Shown here in pieces: positions 1 through 7,870 of a stretch of 10,233 bases of DNA. Source of the stretch: an uncultured Phaeodactylibacter sp. (GTDB lineage Bacteria > Bacteroidota > Bacteroidia > Chitinophagales > Saprospiraceae). The notes beneath the pieces are model-generated. The model saw nothing but the letters and a program-made list of their open reading frames with translations, was not told where the DNA came from and made no database searches. The translations under genes were made by a program, and so were the position numbers. The stretch covers positions 1 to 10,233 of the forward strand of contig CAJXXJ010000080.1 of the NCBI GenBank assembly GCA_913062745.1, read 5' to 3'. Each line of letters opens with the position of its first letter. The stretch's first letter is position 1.

Positions 1-747
1 CTGGAAGTCAACAACGGAACCGGCTTTATTGAAGGCGGTGCATTCGGAGTTGGTCAGCTCGCTCCTTCGCGCATGGAAGTGGGGCAGCCCATCGGCTACT
101 TCTTCGGTTATGTGACCGACGGCATCTTCCAGAATGGCGGAGAGATCGAAGCCCACCCCTCGCAGGCCGCATTGGGTGCAGAAGCACAGCCGGGCGACCT
201 GCGGTTTGTGGATATCAACGGTGACGGCGTTATCGATACCGAAGACCGCACCAACATCGGCAACCCCATCCCGGATTACACGATGGGCCTCAACCTGAGC
301 TTTGAGTACAAAGGCTTTGATGCACTGGTCTATACCTTTGCTTCCCTGGGCAACGAGATGGTGCGCAACTACGAGCGCGCACTTTCGGATGTCAACCGCC
401 TGGATTACTACCTGGAGCGCTGGACCGGCGAAGGCAGCACGAATGAAGTGCCGCGGGTAACCACTGCTGCGACTTCCAATCTGGTCTTCTCCGATTTCTT
501 CGTGGAAGATGCGAGCTTCGTCCGTATTCAGAACGTACAGCTCGGCTATACCTTCCCGCTGCGCTTTATGTCCAATAAGAACTCCACCCTGCGCGTTTAC
601 GCAAGTGCCAACAACCTGTTGACTTTCACCGGCTACCGCGGCTTTGACCCGGCAGCTTCCAATGGCGCGCCCATCGGCGGAGGTATTGATTTTGGATTTT
701 ACCCCATCCCGCGCATTTATATGATCGGGGCCAATCTTAACCTGTAA
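1..747 (+). CDS. susC: SusC-like TonB-dependent outer-membrane receptor, C-terminal part
   Basis: This is the last 248 codons of a SusC/RagA-type TonB-dependent transporter; the frame is open from base 1, so the plug domain and most of the barrel lie outside the window. SusC proteins form the outer-membrane channel through which SusD-captured oligosaccharides enter the periplasm, powered by TonB. Typical SusC C-terminal features are visible: the GQPIGYFFGY stretch, a DINGDGVID calcium-loop-like motif followed by IGNPIPDYTMGLNLSFEYKG, a DASFVRIQNVQLGYTFP strand region, and a final barrel strand ending in GANLNL next to the stop. The last residue is Leu rather than the more usual aromatic residue. 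The susD gene starts 11 bases downstream, the standard arrangement. Family assignment is secure; the substrate (probably beta-1,3-glucan oligosaccharides) is inferred from the downstream enzymes. Confidence 0.95.
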   Translation: MEVNNGTGFIEGGAFGVGQLAPSRMEVGQPIGYFFGYVTDGIFQNGGEIEAHPSQAALGAEAQPGDLRFVDINGDGVIDTEDRTNIGNPIPDYTMGLNLSFEYKGFDALVYTFASLGNEMVRNYERALSDVNRLDYYLERWTGEGSTNEVPRVTTAATSNLVFSDFFVEDASFVRIQNVQLGYTFPLRFMSNKNSTLRVYASANNLLTFTGYRGFDPAASNGAPIGGGIDFGFYPIPRIYMIGANLNL

Positions 748-758
748 AATCAACCGAC

Positions 759-2234
759 ATGAAATTATCCATGCTTCATAAATCACTGGCCATACTGCTC
801 CTGCTGGGGCTGGCTACGGCCTGTGAGGACGAATTCATCGACCGGCAACCGGTCTACTCTATCGATTCGGAGAACTACTTCAACTCCGAAGATGATTATT
901 ACAATGCACTGATTGCGGCCTACGACATGCTGCAGTCCACCTACCTGAATGTGATGCTGGGCGAAATTGCCTCCGACAATACCCTCTGTGGCGGTGAGAG
1001 TGCCACCGATGTCATCGGCTTTCAGCAGATCGACGATATGGTGCACAACCCGGTGAACGACAACCTGCAGGACCTGTGGAACTGGATGTTTGCCGGCGTC
1101 AACCGCGCGAGCTACATCCTGGAGTTTCAGGACAAAACGGACTTTGCGGGCAAAGAGCAGATTTTGGCGGAAGCCCGCTTTCTGCGCGCCTACTACCACT
1201 TTGAGCTGGTGAAATGGTTCGGCCCCATCCCGCTTAAGGGTGATGCCCGTTTTGAGGTGGGTGATGAGATGAGCATACCGCGCGCCCCGGTGTCAGAAGT
1301 ATACGCCGCCATTGAGGCAGACTTGCAGTACGCTGTGGAAAACCTGGCGGAAATTGCCCCGCAGATTGGCCGGGCAGACAAAGGTGCGGCACAGGCGCTG
1401 CTGGGCAAAGTGTACCTGTTTCAGGAGAAATTTGCGGAAGCAGCAGACGTCCTGGAGGAAGTAATCACTTCCGGCCGTTACGAGCTGGTAGATGAATACG
1501 GCCAAATCTTTGAAGCACAGGGCGAGAATGGCCCGGAAGCGGTGTTTGAAGTACAGTACTCCGATGCCGAGGGTGCCGGCTTTGGCTGCCTGCAGTGCAG
1601 CGAAGGCAATATCGCAGTGGGCTTCAACGGTATCCGCAACTACGCTGGCCCGGTATTTGACGGGGGCTTCAGCTTCAACGTGCCGGTACAGGAAGCCTAC
1701 GATGCATTTGAGGTGGGCGACAGCCGCCGCGATGTATCTATACTCGATATCGAGGCCTGGGCTGCTGAAACTGGTGCAACATACGGTATCGGCTATGAGC
1801 ACACCGGCTACTATAACCGCAAGTACATTGCCCGCAAGGGAGACAATAACCTTGGCGATCAAAACCTCACCAACCCCAATAACTACCGCGCCATCCGCTA
1901 CGCCGATGTGCTGCTGATGGCTGCCGAGGCCCTGAACCGCGGTGGTATCGACGATGAACGTGCCCGCACCTATCTCAATCAGGTGCGCCGCCGGGCATTC
2001 GGTGATCTGGACCACGACATCAGCGCGAGCGGAGCCGCTCTGACGGACTTTATCCTGCGCGAACGCCGCCTGGAACTGGTAGGCGAGGGGCATCGTTTCT
2101 TCGACCTGGTGCGCACCAATCAGGCTGCTGATGCCATCGACGGCTTCGAGCGGGGCAAACACGAGCTGTTCCCCGTGCCCTTTGAGGAAATTCAGTTTGC
2201 GAATGGTAACTGGGAGCAAAACCCGGGCTATTAA
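759..2234 (+). CDS. susD: SusD/RagB-family surface glycan-binding lipoprotein
   Basis: A 491-residue SusD homolog, normal in length. SusD sits as a lid over SusC at the cell surface and captures oligosaccharides. The N-terminus is a lipoprotein signal peptide with lipobox LATAC; Cys22 is the predicted lipidated residue and is followed by acidic EDE, consistent with the Bacteroidota surface-export signal. The SusD N-terminal region follows (YYNALIAAYDMLQSTY and a WNWMFAGVNRASYILEF helix), then the TPR-like helices, and the C-terminal RagB signature runs through YLNQVRRRAFG, ILRERRLELVGEGHRFFDLVR and the closing FPVPFEEIQ...NPGY. Cys77, Cys277 and Cys280 (GCLQC) could form a disulfide or simply be family features. 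The start at 759 is supported by the signal peptide and an A-rich leader. From memory it resembles SusD proteins of marine laminarin loci, but the ligand is an inference. Confidence 0.96.
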   Translation: MKLSMLHKSLAILLLLGLATACEDEFIDRQPVYSIDSENYFNSEDDYYNALIAAYDMLQSTYLNVMLGEIASDNTLCGGESATDVIGFQQIDDMVHNPVNDNLQDLWNWMFAGVNRASYILEFQDKTDFAGKEQILAEARFLRAYYHFELVKWFGPIPLKGDARFEVGDEMSIPRAPVSEVYAAIEADLQYAVENLAEIAPQIGRADKGAAQALLGKVYLFQEKFAEAADVLEEVITSGRYELVDEYGQIFEAQGENGPEAVFEVQYSDAEGAGFGCLQCSEGNIAVGFNGIRNYAGPVFDGGFSFNVPVQEAYDAFEVGDSRRDVSILDIEAWAAETGATYGIGYEHTGYYNRKYIARKGDNNLGDQNLTNPNNYRAIRYADVLLMAAEALNRGGIDDERARTYLNQVRRRAFGDLDHDISASGAALTDFILRERRLELVGEGHRFFDLVRTNQAADAIDGFERGKHELFPVPFEEIQFANGNWEQNPGY

Positions 2235-2243
2235 AAAACAGCA

Positions 2244-2277
2244 GGGCGGGCCGGCTCTCCGGACGGGCGGCCTGCCC
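2244..2277 (+). promoter_or_regulatory. GC-rich hairpin in the susD downstream gap
   Basis: The 64-base gap between susD and the next gene holds a 10-base-pair inverted repeat: GGGCGGGCCG at 2244-2253 pairs with CGGCCTGCCC at 2268-2277, with one G-U pair (2248 with 2273) and a 14-base loop. An alternative inner pairing of CCGG at 2251-2254 with CCGG at 2259-2262 also exists. No T-run follows, so it does not look like an ordinary intrinsic terminator. A role as an mRNA-stabilising or attenuating element that sets susCD expression above the downstream genes is inference; the pairing itself is seen directly. Confidence 0.55.
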
Positions 2278-2298
2278 AACCATAAAACTCAATAAGTC

Positions 2299-3846
2299 AT
2301 GTTCAACATAAAATACAACTTCTTCTTCCTGTTTTTGCTGCTGGCAGCCGTCAGCTGTACGGAAGAGGAGGAGCTGCCGCAAATCAGTGACGCGCCGGCT
2401 CCGAGCAACCTTTCTGCCCTGTTTACCATCGCGGGGGACAATTCCGGCGAGGTCACTATTCAACCCAACGGGCAGGGCGTCACGGCTTACACCGTATTCT
2501 TCGGCGACGGCACAGATGCGACTGCCGAGCTTGCGCCGGGCGAGGCCGTCAACCACGTCTATACCGAGGGCACCTACACGGTAGTCATCGAAGCGATGGG
2601 CATCAACGGTAGCATTACCGAGCTGTCGCAGGACCTAACCGTCTCCTTCGTAGCGCCGGAAAACCTGCAGGTATCGATTGTGCCCGTTCCGGGCGACCCC
2701 TTTTCCGTAGATGTCAGCGCGACTGCTGATCTGGAGACTTTCTTTGAGGTCTACTTCGGCGAAACGATGGACGAGGAACCGACCGCCTTTATGGAAGGTG
2801 AAACCGTGCGTCATACCTACAGCGCAATCGGCGAATACGAAATACGTGTGGTAGCCCGCAGCGGCGGCAGCTCCAGCACAGAGTTTTTGGATACCATCAC
2901 CATCTCCAACCCGCTGCTGTTGCCAGTCGACTTTGAGTCCACTACCCAGAATTACGCTTTCGTCAACTTCGGCGGTGCGGAGTCTGCAGTAGTCGATAAT
3001 CCGGACCCCTCTGATGTGAACCCCAGCTCCCGCGTCGGGCAATTGACCAAAACGGATGGCTCGGAAGTCTGGGCCGGGTCTTTCCTGGAACTGGGCGAGC
3101 CCATCGATTTCAGCAGCCTGCAGCAGATGAGCGTCAAACTCTGGTCACCGCAGGCGGGCATTCCTGTACTGCTCAAACTGGAGAACGCTACCAACGGTGA
3201 TATCTTCGTTGAGCTGCAGCAGACGCTGAATACGGCCAATGCCTGGGAAGAAATGATTTTTGACTTCAGCGGTATGGACCTCTCCATGGAGTACTCAAAA
3301 GTGGTGATCTTCTTCAACTTCGGCACAGCCGGTACCGGCGAGAACTACTACTACGACGATATCCGCCTGACGGATGGGACACCGGAGATCCGCTTTCCGG
3401 TCGACTTTGAAAACATTGAACCGGGCTTTACCGGCTTCGGTGGGGCCGGCGCGGAAGTCATCGACAACCCGGATCCAAACGGGCTGAATACGAGCAGCCG
3501 GGTAGTGAGCTTCGTCAAGGAGGAGGGCTCTGAGACCTGGGCTGGTGTCTTCTTCGATATGGACAGCCCCATTGATTTTAGTGCAGGTGAAAAAGTCCGC
3601 GTAAAGGCCTGGTCGCCCAAAGCAGGAGCTAATGTAGTCCTGAAATTCGAAAACCTCGCCGACTCTAATATCGCTACCGAACTGACCGTGCCCACCACCG
3701 TGGCCAATGAGTGGGAGGTGCTGGAATTCGACTTCAGCGGCATTGATGCTTCCAACGATTACCAGCGGGTAGTACTGTTCTTCGACTTCGGTGTCAACGG
3801 CACCGGCGAAGCCTACTACTTTGACGATCTGGAATTAGCAAACTAG
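2299..3846 (+). CDS. PKD-domain surface glycan-binding lipoprotein with two tandem CBM-like modules
   Basis: A 515-residue lipoprotein with no recognisable catalytic motif, in the position of SusE/SusF-type surface glycan-binding proteins directly after susD. The signal peptide ends at AAVSC, with Cys20 predicted to be lipidated and followed by TEEEE, a strong surface-export-like acidic run. Residues about 35-118 form a PKD-like module (FFGDGTDA, then HVYTEGTYTVVIEA); residues about 119-206 form a second (VYFGETMDE, then HTYSAIGEYEIRVVA). Two tandem modules of about 150 residues follow, at 209-364 and 367-515, each starting PVDFE and ending YY(Y/F)DD(I/L), roughly half identical to each other. 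They look like beta-sandwich carbohydrate-binding modules with conserved Trp in WAG and WSP. The likely role is holding beta-glucan near the SusCD pore and the GH16 enzyme. The family of these modules cannot be settled by eye. Confidence 0.85.
   Translation: MFNIKYNFFFLFLLLAAVSCTEEEELPQISDAPAPSNLSALFTIAGDNSGEVTIQPNGQGVTAYTVFFGDGTDATAELAPGEAVNHVYTEGTYTVVIEAMGINGSITELSQDLTVSFVAPENLQVSIVPVPGDPFSVDVSATADLETFFEVYFGETMDEEPTAFMEGETVRHTYSAIGEYEIRVVARSGGSSSTEFLDTITISNPLLLPVDFESTTQNYAFVNFGGAESAVVDNPDPSDVNPSSRVGQLTKTDGSEVWAGSFLELGEPIDFSSLQQMSVKLWSPQAGIPVLLKLENATNGDIFVELQQTLNTANAWEEMIFDFSGMDLSMEYSKVVIFFNFGTAGTGENYYYDDIRLTDGTPEIRFPVDFENIEPGFTGFGGAGAEVIDNPDPNGLNTSSRVVSFVKEEGSETWAGVFFDMDSPIDFSAGEKVRVKAWSPKAGANVVLKFENLADSNIATELTVPTTVANEWEVLEFDFSGIDASNDYQRVVLFFDFGVNGTGEAYYFDDLELAN
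2923..3840 (+). repeat. Two tandem CBM-like coding repeats, period 474 bases
   Basis: Within the binding lipoprotein the unit beginning PVDFE starts at base 2923 and again at base 3397, a spacing of 474 bases or 158 codons. Matching landmarks in both copies are NPDP, SSRV, WAG, PIDFS, WSP.AG, L(K)(L/F)EN, FDFSG, VV(I/L)FF(N/D)FG, TGE.YY and DD. Identity is clear at protein level but much weaker at DNA level, so the duplication is old rather than recent. Confidence 0.85.
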
Positions 3847-3862
3847 AAAAAACCTAACCATT

Positions 3863-5515
3863 ATGATTCGCATCTCCATCATATCCCTGCTCTTCGCTGC
3901 CCTTCTGCTGATCGGCTGCGAAAAGGAGGACCATACTTTCGGCGATATTGTTGAGCCCAGCGGGCTGGAAGTTACTGCTCTTGTACAGGGGGCAGATGAT
4001 GCCAACCCGGAAGGCGACGGCAGTGGTATCGTCAATTTCAGCGCTACGGCGCAAAATGCCATTACCTACAAGTACGTCTTCAGCGACGGCACTTCCGAAG
4101 TGGCTCCGACCGGCAGCCTGACGAAGCGCTTCACGCAGGTGGGCGTCAATACCTACTCCATCACCGTTATTGCTTCCGGTACCGGTGGCGTGTCCACCTC
4201 TGCAACAATAGACGTAACGGTGCGCAGCACATTTAACGATGCTGAAGCCATTCAGTTCCTGACCGGCGGCAGCAGCAAGACCTGGTACTGGGCCGCTGAT
4301 GAGCCGGGGCATTTGGGCGTAGGCCAAAATAATGATAATGCCGAACTCAACTACTTCGCAAATTTCTACCAGGCGACTCCTTTTGAAAAGGATGCTGCAG
4401 AGGAAGCACTCTGCCTGTACCAAGATGAAATGACGTTTACCCTGGACGGGCAGCGGCTGTTGTACCAGTTGGATAACAAAGGGCAAACCTACTTCAACTT
4501 TAACTTTGAAGGGGTAGCGGGCGGCTCTGCCGGTTTTGACTTCTGCTATGATTTTGAGGTGATGGATGAGCCGCAGGTGGTCAACCTTGCGCCCTCCGAG
4601 TCGGTAGTCGCTCAGAATGACATCCCCGGACAGACGCGGGGTACGGTGCTCAATTTCTCCGAGGGCGGCTTTATGAGCTACTACATCGGTGCGACGAGCT
4701 ACGAGATTTTGTCCATCACCGATAACCGCCTGGTGGTGCGTGCGGTGCAAGGCAATGACCCGGGCCTGGCGTGGTATCATATTTTCACTTCTACCAAGCC
4801 GGGCACGGAAGACCCCGGCTTCGATGAGCTGGTATGGGCAGACGAGTTCGACGGTGAAGGCGCGCCAAGCGAGGACAACTGGTCGTACAACATCGGCCGT
4901 GGCCAAAACGGCTGGGGCAATCAGGAAGCACAGTTCTATACCGACCGCAGCGAGAACGTGCGCGTGGAAGACGGCTTGCTGAAGATCACCGCGTTGCGGG
5001 AGGATTTCAGCGGCGCGCAGTACACTTCAGCCCGCATCGTCTCAGAAGATAAGTTTGAATTCACTTACGGCCGGGTGGAAGTCCGTGCCAAACTGCCTAC
5101 CGGCGGCGGCACCTGGCCCGCCATCTGGCTGCTGGGCGAAGATTACGAAACCAATATCTGGCCGGGCTGCGGCGAAATCGATATCATGGAGCACGTTGGC
5201 AATCAGCAGGATGAGATTTTCTCCTCCCTGCACTTCCCGGGCAATTTTGCGGGGGATGCGATTACCCGCTCTACAACGGTTCCGGGTGTATCTGACGAGT
5301 TCCATGTGTACGAAGTGAGCTGGTCTCCCGATTTTATTCGGTTTTTCGTGGATGGCGAAGAATATCATACCTTTGCCAATAATCCGGACCTGCCCTTCGA
5401 CAGTGATTTCTTCCTTATCCTGAATATTGCGATGGGGGGCACTTTCGGCGGACAGATCGATCCGGCCTTTACGGAGTCTACCATGGAAATTGACTACGTG
5501 CGGGTCTATCAATAA
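3863..5515 (+). CDS. Lipid-anchored GH16 endo-beta-glucanase (probable laminarinase) with PKD and unassigned middle domain
   Basis: A 550-residue multidomain lipoprotein. The signal peptide ends LLLIGC with Cys19 as the lipid site, followed by EKED, suggesting surface display. Residues about 34-118 are PKD-like (YVFSDGTSE, NTYSITVIAS). Residues about 125-312 form a domain I cannot assign, rich in aromatics (TWYWAADEPGHLGVG, YFANFY) and containing Cys184 and Cys228, a possible disulfide. The GH16 catalytic domain spans about 320-550, with GRGQNGWGNQEAQFYT, the substrate-cleft region GTWPAIWLLG, and the active-site GEIDIMEHVG, where Glu438 is the expected nucleophile, Asp440 the helper and Glu443 the acid/base. 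The ExDxxE spacing is that of the beta-bulge GH16 group that includes laminarinases and lichenases. It ends in the family-typical IDYVRVYQ. Internal cleavage of beta-1,3-glucan is the best guess; mixed-linkage glucan is possible. It begins 16 bases after the preceding gene. Confidence 0.93.
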   Translation: MIRISIISLLFAALLLIGCEKEDHTFGDIVEPSGLEVTALVQGADDANPEGDGSGIVNFSATAQNAITYKYVFSDGTSEVAPTGSLTKRFTQVGVNTYSITVIASGTGGVSTSATIDVTVRSTFNDAEAIQFLTGGSSKTWYWAADEPGHLGVGQNNDNAELNYFANFYQATPFEKDAAEEALCLYQDEMTFTLDGQRLLYQLDNKGQTYFNFNFEGVAGGSAGFDFCYDFEVMDEPQVVNLAPSESVVAQNDIPGQTRGTVLNFSEGGFMSYYIGATSYEILSITDNRLVVRAVQGNDPGLAWYHIFTSTKPGTEDPGFDELVWADEFDGEGAPSEDNWSYNIGRGQNGWGNQEAQFYTDRSENVRVEDGLLKITALREDFSGAQYTSARIVSEDKFEFTYGRVEVRAKLPTGGGTWPAIWLLGEDYETNIWPGCGEIDIMEHVGNQQDEIFSSLHFPGNFAGDAITRSTTVPGVSDEFHVYEVSWSPDFIRFFVDGEEYHTFANNPDLPFDSDFFLILNIAMGGTFGGQIDPAFTESTMEIDYVRVYQ

Positions 5516-5536
5516 AACACGAAAAATCACTACATT

Positions 5537-7813
5537 ATGCCTTTACCAATCAAAATGCTCGCGGGCGCGATGTTGCTCTTCAGCCTCAGCCTGCACTCAC
5601 AGTCTATGGAGATCGAACAAAAAGTAGAGGAGCTGCTGTCCAAAATGACGCTGGAGGAGAAGATCGGGCAGATGAATCAGTACAACGGCTTCTGGAATGC
5701 CACCGGCCCGGCCCCGCAGGATGGGCTGGCTGCGGACAAATACGAACATCTGCAGAAGGGCTGGGTAGGCTCTATGCTGAACGTCCGGGGCACAGAAGAG
5801 GTGCGTGCGGTGCAGAAAATTGCCGTAGAGGAAAGCCGGCTGGGCATCCCGCTCATCATCGGCTTTGATGTCATCCACGGGTATAAAACCATTAGCCCCA
5901 TTCCGCTGGCAGAGTCTGCAAGCTGGGACCTGGAGGCAATTGAAAAGTCGGCCGCGATGGCAGCAAAAGAAGCGGCAGCCGCCGGCATCAACTGGACTTT
6001 CGCGCCGATGGTGGACATCAGCCGGGATGCCCGCTGGGGCCGGGTGATGGAAGGTGCAGGTGAAGACCCTTACCTGGGCAGTAAAATTGCAGTGGCCCGC
6101 GTACGGGGCTTTCAGGGCGACGACCTGTCTTCCCCAGGCACCATCGCGGCCTGTGCCAAGCACTTCGCCGGCTACGGTTTTGCAGAGGGCGGCCGGGATT
6201 ACAACACGACTGACGTAGGTACCGCTACCCTTTACAATCAGATTTTGCCGCCTTTCAAAGCCGCGGTAGATGCTAATGTGCGCACCTTCATGAACGGCTT
6301 CAACCTGCTGAACGGCGTGCCGGTAACCGGCAGCAAAATGCTACAGCGGGATATTCTGAAAGGCGAGTGGAAGTTTGACGGCTTCGTTGTCTCCGATTGG
6401 GGCTCAATCGGCGAGATGATCGACCACGGCTATGCAGCGGATGGCGCACAGGCAGCCGAACTGGCCGCTAATGCCGGCTCGGATATGGATATGGAGTCTT
6501 ACCTGTACGTCAGCGAACTGGCAGAGCTGGTCCGCGCCGGCAAAGTAGACGAGGCGCATATCGACGATGCGGTGCGCCGTATCCTGCGCGTCAAGTACGA
6601 GCTGGGGCTGTTCGACGACCCCTACCGCTACTGCGATGCGGAGCGCGAAGCTGAGGTGACCGGCAGCGAAGAGCTGGAAGAAGCTGCTTTGGACATGGCC
6701 CGCAAGTCTATTGTGCTGCTGAAGAATGACAACGACCTGCTGCCACTTGCGAAGACGGGGCAGAAGATTGCGCTGATTGGTGCGCTGGCAGCAGACAACA
6801 ACAGCCCGCTGGGCAGCTGGCGCATCGCGGCTGAGGACAGCAGTGCAGTTTCCGTACTGCAGGCCATGCAGTTTTACGAAGGCAATACCATCACCTATGA
6901 GAAGGGCGCCGACGTAGCCGTTGGCCCGGTATCTTTTGTAATGGAAACGAAAATCAATACAACGGATAAGAGCGGTTTTGATGCCGCAGTAGCTGCCGCT
7001 AAAGGGGCAGACGTAGCGGTACTGGTACTGGGCGAGCATGGTTTTCAGTCTGGTGAAGGCCGCAGCCGCACTGAGCTCGGCCTGCCGGGCGTACAGCAGG
7101 AGCTGCTGGAAGCCGTTTACGCTGCCAATCCGAATGTAGTGCTGGTACTGCAAAACGGCCGCCCGCTGGCACTGCCCTGGGCTGCCGAGAATGTACCGGC
7201 TATCGTAGAAGCCTGGCATTTGGGCACGATGAGCGGCCACGCCATCGCACAGGTGCTGTACGGCGATTATAACCCTTCCGGAAAATTGCCGGTCAGTTTC
7301 CCGCGCAGCGTAGGGCAGGTGCCGATGTTTTACAATCAGCACAGCACCGGCCGCCCCGCCGGCGATCAGCCGGGCATCGTTTTCTGGTCACACTACATCG
7401 ACGAATCCAATGAGCCGCTTTTCCCGTTCGGGCATGGCCTGAGCTACACCGACTTTGAATACAGCGAGCTGCAACTGAGCTCCGAGTCTGTCGCCGTGGG
7501 CGAAGAGCTGACCGTCTCTGTCAAGCTGACGAATACAGGTAGCCGCAAAGGCAAAGAAGTAGCACAGCTTTACATTCACGACCGCTACGCCTCCGTAGTG
7601 CGCCCGGTAAAAGAGCTGAAAGGCTTTGAGCTGGTGGAGCTGGAGGCCGGCGAAAGCAAGACCGTGGAATTCACGCTGGGCCGGGAGGAGCTGTCCTTCT
7701 ACAATCAGAAAGGCGAGCAGGTCATCGAGCCGGGTATGTTTAGCGTGATGGTCGGCGGTAGTTCTGTAGGCGGGCTGGAAGCCGGGTTTGAGCTGAAGGC
7801 AACGGAAAATTAA
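5537..7813 (+). CDS. bglX: GH3 beta-glucosidase, BglX-like, secreted to the periplasm
   Basis: A 758-residue glycoside hydrolase family 3 enzyme, close to the length of E. coli BglX. It begins with a non-lipoprotein signal peptide (hydrophobic core AGAMLLFSLSL, probable cleavage around residues 21-23), so a periplasmic location is expected. The N-terminal TIM-barrel domain runs from about 28 to 360, with CAKHFAGYG and the SDWGS motif in which Asp287 is the predicted nucleophile. The second alpha/beta domain spans about 385-615 and begins around KSIVLLKND; Glu507 in GEHGFQSGEGRSR is the likely acid/base by analogy with BglX. A fibronectin-III-like domain follows at about 640-752, introduced by PFGHGLSYTDFEY. 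The expected reaction is release of glucose from the non-reducing end of imported beta-glucan oligosaccharides. It lies 21 bases after the GH16 gene. Linkage preference cannot be read from the sequence, and the symbol reflects family similarity only. Confidence 0.95.
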   Translation: MPLPIKMLAGAMLLFSLSLHSQSMEIEQKVEELLSKMTLEEKIGQMNQYNGFWNATGPAPQDGLAADKYEHLQKGWVGSMLNVRGTEEVRAVQKIAVEESRLGIPLIIGFDVIHGYKTISPIPLAESASWDLEAIEKSAAMAAKEAAAAGINWTFAPMVDISRDARWGRVMEGAGEDPYLGSKIAVARVRGFQGDDLSSPGTIAACAKHFAGYGFAEGGRDYNTTDVGTATLYNQILPPFKAAVDANVRTFMNGFNLLNGVPVTGSKMLQRDILKGEWKFDGFVVSDWGSIGEMIDHGYAADGAQAAELAANAGSDMDMESYLYVSELAELVRAGKVDEAHIDDAVRRILRVKYELGLFDDPYRYCDAEREAEVTGSEELEEAALDMARKSIVLLKNDNDLLPLAKTGQKIALIGALAADNNSPLGSWRIAAEDSSAVSVLQAMQFYEGNTITYEKGADVAVGPVSFVMETKINTTDKSGFDAAVAAAKGADVAVLVLGEHGFQSGEGRSRTELGLPGVQQELLEAVYAANPNVVLVLQNGRPLALPWAAENVPAIVEAWHLGTMSGHAIAQVLYGDYNPSGKLPVSFPRSVGQVPMFYNQHSTGRPAGDQPGIVFWSHYIDESNEPLFPFGHGLSYTDFEYSELQLSSESVAVGEELTVSVKLTNTGSRKGKEVAQLYIHDRYASVVRPVKELKGFELVELEAGESKTVEFTLGREELSFYNQKGEQVIEPGMFSVMVGGSSVGGLEAGFELKATEN

Positions 7814-7870
7814 TTCCTTTTCCTTATTATAGCCGGGATATTTGGAATTGGACACAGAACAAAACGAAAC
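7814..7870 (+). other. 57-base intergenic leader of the symporter gene
   Basis: This is the second-longest gap in the cluster. It is AT-rich compared with the flanking genes, contains a pyrimidine-rich start (TTCCTTTTCCTT) and ends in an A-rich stretch (ACAGAACAAAACGAAAC) just before the ATG, with no Shine-Dalgarno sequence and no convincing hairpin. It may be an untranslated spacer within the operon; an internal promoter is not supported. Confidence 0.4.

Noticed and set aside
2244..2277. Hairpin read as an intrinsic terminator ending the susCD transcript
   Set aside because: The stem is followed by AACCATAAAACTC with no T-run, and the downstream genes need the same operon logic. It is kept only as a possible stability or attenuation element.
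1293..2279. Long open frame of 328 codons on the minus strand opposite susD
   Set aside because: It lies over a confidently identified SusD gene, its translation resembles no family I know, and long antisense frames are expected in GC-rich coding DNA.
3854..4906. Open frame of 350 codons on the minus strand opposite the first GH16 gene
   Set aside because: It is a shadow of the PKD and middle-domain coding sequence, with no signal peptide or recognisable motif. The + strand frame has a lipoprotein signal and a GH16 active site.
6404..7342. Open frame of 312 codons on the minus strand opposite the GH3 gene
   Set aside because: It overlaps conserved GH3 sequence including the presumed acid/base region and has no family features of its own.
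7818..7844. Possible internal Bacteroidota promoter before the symporter, with GATATTTG at 7837-7844 as a -7 box
   Set aside because: The first base of the TAnnTTTG consensus is wrong and the only upstream T-run (TTTT at 7818-7821) is about 15 bases away, short of the usual 19-21 bases and lacking the G.
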